Source of the DNA: Paenibacillus paeoniae
GTDB taxonomy: Bacteria; Bacillota; Bacilli; Paenibacillales; Paenibacillaceae
Assembly (NCBI RefSeq): GCF_003388735.1
Contig: NZ_QUBQ01000001.1
Location: 558,001 to 622,000 of the forward strand
Length of the DNA stretch: 64,000 bases
Direction of reading: 5' to 3'
Shown: piece by piece, positions 63,223-64,000 of the stretch
Layout: every line of letters starts with the position of its first letter
How positions within the stretch are numbered: position 1 is the first letter of the stretch
The notes under the pieces: model-generated
The model's input: only the letters and a program-made list of their open reading frames with translations
Told to the model about the DNA's origin: nothing
The model's database searches: none
Position numbers and translations under genes: made by a program

Positions 63223-63996
63223 CTACTTATACCAACTGGCAACGTCCTGCATGAGTCTAAGTACTCTATCTGCAAGTTGTCTTATTTTAGCCAAATCTTC
63301 GCCATGAACATAGTCGAATGCTACATAAACCTCTGAGCCGGACTTACAGAAGAATCCTTCTATATCATATTGGCCGGTAGGCTGTTGGTAATCTTGGATG
63401 ACTTCCAAATCAGGTAAAGCAACAGACAGCTTGTCCATCCGAACTAGAAGACGAGTTGGAGTGGTATTTTCGGCGTCATCTGTAAGCAGCTTTTCACCCA
63501 CAATAGCGATCTCGTGAACCGGTCGATCTGGCGCAAAAGCATATTGGTTAAGCGCAACCGTCAATATTTGATCCATTCTACCGATAGTCCGGCTATAGTT
63601 CAGCCCCGGTGTGTCTGTGCTTCTGCCATCCAACCTGATATGAGCCCGTTCGTCGCTCCTCTCTTCGGCAAGAGCTTGAAGCAAGGAATGCGCCAATATA
63701 TTTTCCACAAATGATTCGTCGCTCTCATTGGCGAAGGAAGAGAGTAGGAAGCCAGACAATTCCGCTCCCATACTGATCTTATATCTGTGCATCGTTCTAT
63801 GAATCCTATCGTCATGATACTGGTTCGAGTTATGATCGCGTTCCTGCTCCTTCATGATTCGCGCATAAAGCTGAAACGAGTTGGTTTTGGCAGGAAAACG
63901 AATATCTGTCGATGCTTCGGCTTGCTTGTATGCGGAGGACAAATCATCTTTTAAAATAGTCCAGGAGGCAGCGTCCATCACAAGCGGGTCGCCCAT
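63223..63996 (-). CDS. hypothetical protein, possibly incomplete at the window edge
   Basis: At least 257 residues; the first ATG in view is 63996, only four bases from the edge with no ribosome site visible, so the gene probably begins beyond the window. It is a soluble mixed protein with no membrane segment or motif that I recognise; notable stretches are FQLYARIMKEQERDHN, ALNQYAFAPDRPVHEIAIVGEKLL and GQYDIEGFFCKSGSEVYVAFDYVHG. A minus-strand hairpin terminator follows its stop. It could be an uncharacterised regulator or effector, but no function can be given. Confidence 0.65.
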   Translation of the reverse strand: MGDPLVMDAASWTILKDDLSSAYKQAEASTDIRFPAKTNSFQLYARIMKEQERDHNSNQYHDDRIHRTMHRYKISMGAELSGFLLSSFANESDESFVENILAHSLLQALAEERSDERAHIRLDGRSTDTPGLNYSRTIGRMDQILTVALNQYAFAPDRPVHEIAIVGEKLLTDDAENTTPTRLLVRMDKLSVALPDLEVIQDYQQPTGQYDIEGFFCKSGSEVYVAFDYVHGEDLAKIRQLADRVLRLMQDVASWYK

Positions 63997-64000
63997 GAGG

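Overview
The window looks like the chromosome of a spore-forming, motile, low-to-medium GC Bacillota, most likely Paenibacillus or a close relative. Several things point there. There is a long co-directional block matching the Bacillus yrvO-yrrR neighbourhood: cymR, cysteine desulfurase, an AI-2E family protein, T-box-alaS, ireB, ruvX, DUF1292, mltG, two U32 proteins and pbpI. Starts are often TTG or GTG behind strong Shine-Dalgarno sites. There is a large SLH-domain surface protein, a MalR/VanRS-type cell-envelope signalling set, and GlnR/TnrA- and CcpA-type operator sequences. No rRNA, CRISPR array, prophage or intact insertion sequence is present.

Layout. Positions 1-4.2 kb hold the end of an ABC ATPase gene, a copper CopC/CopD pair, a lipoprotein and a CBS-domain membrane protein. 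Positions 4.2-19.7 kb hold sulfur and tRNA-modification genes (mnmA, cymR, iscS) with a MocR regulator and an FMN-barrel gene inserted between cymR and iscS, then the alaS-to-trhP2 housekeeping run. Positions 20-26.5 kb carry two tandem chemoreceptors and a penicillin-binding protein. Positions 26.6-34.4 kb hold an AI-2E protein, a polysaccharide deacetylase, ilvD, and a VanRS-like two-component system followed by a D,D-carboxypeptidase. Positions 34.5-42 kb hold an orphan urease gamma subunit under a GlnR/TnrA-type box, a MarR regulator, a four-gene nucleoside ABC transporter (nupNOPQ type), a molybdopterin oxidoreductase and a nucleoside phosphorylase. Positions 42.3-53.6 kb hold an exonuclease, an MFS carrier, a phosphoesterase, a second two-component system divergent from a silk-like glycine-rich secreted protein, two DUF445 membrane proteins and a DegV protein. 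Positions 53.6-64 kb look accessory: a tRNA-like 3' fragment, a visibly AT-richer 7TM sensor kinase with a SARP-type response regulator, a 1,702-residue SLH protein and two genes of unknown function.

How the parts fit. CymR, IscS and MnmA link cysteine sulfur to tRNA U34 thiolation, and the two U32 proteins act on U34 hydroxylation, so the left half is rich in wobble-base modification. The nup transporter plus phosphorylase form a nucleoside salvage unit. The most interesting regulatory signal I read directly is a set of TTA elements repeating exactly every 11 bp, three copies upstream of the VanRS-like operon and four upstream of the adjacent carboxypeptidase gene. That suggests an autoregulated cell-wall module without vanHAX. 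Other points of interest are the orphan ureA, the (AGGG)24 protein, the loss of trmR from the mltG-trhP cluster, a consensus cre box inside a chemoreceptor gene, and the 53.6-62 kb surface-sensing module.
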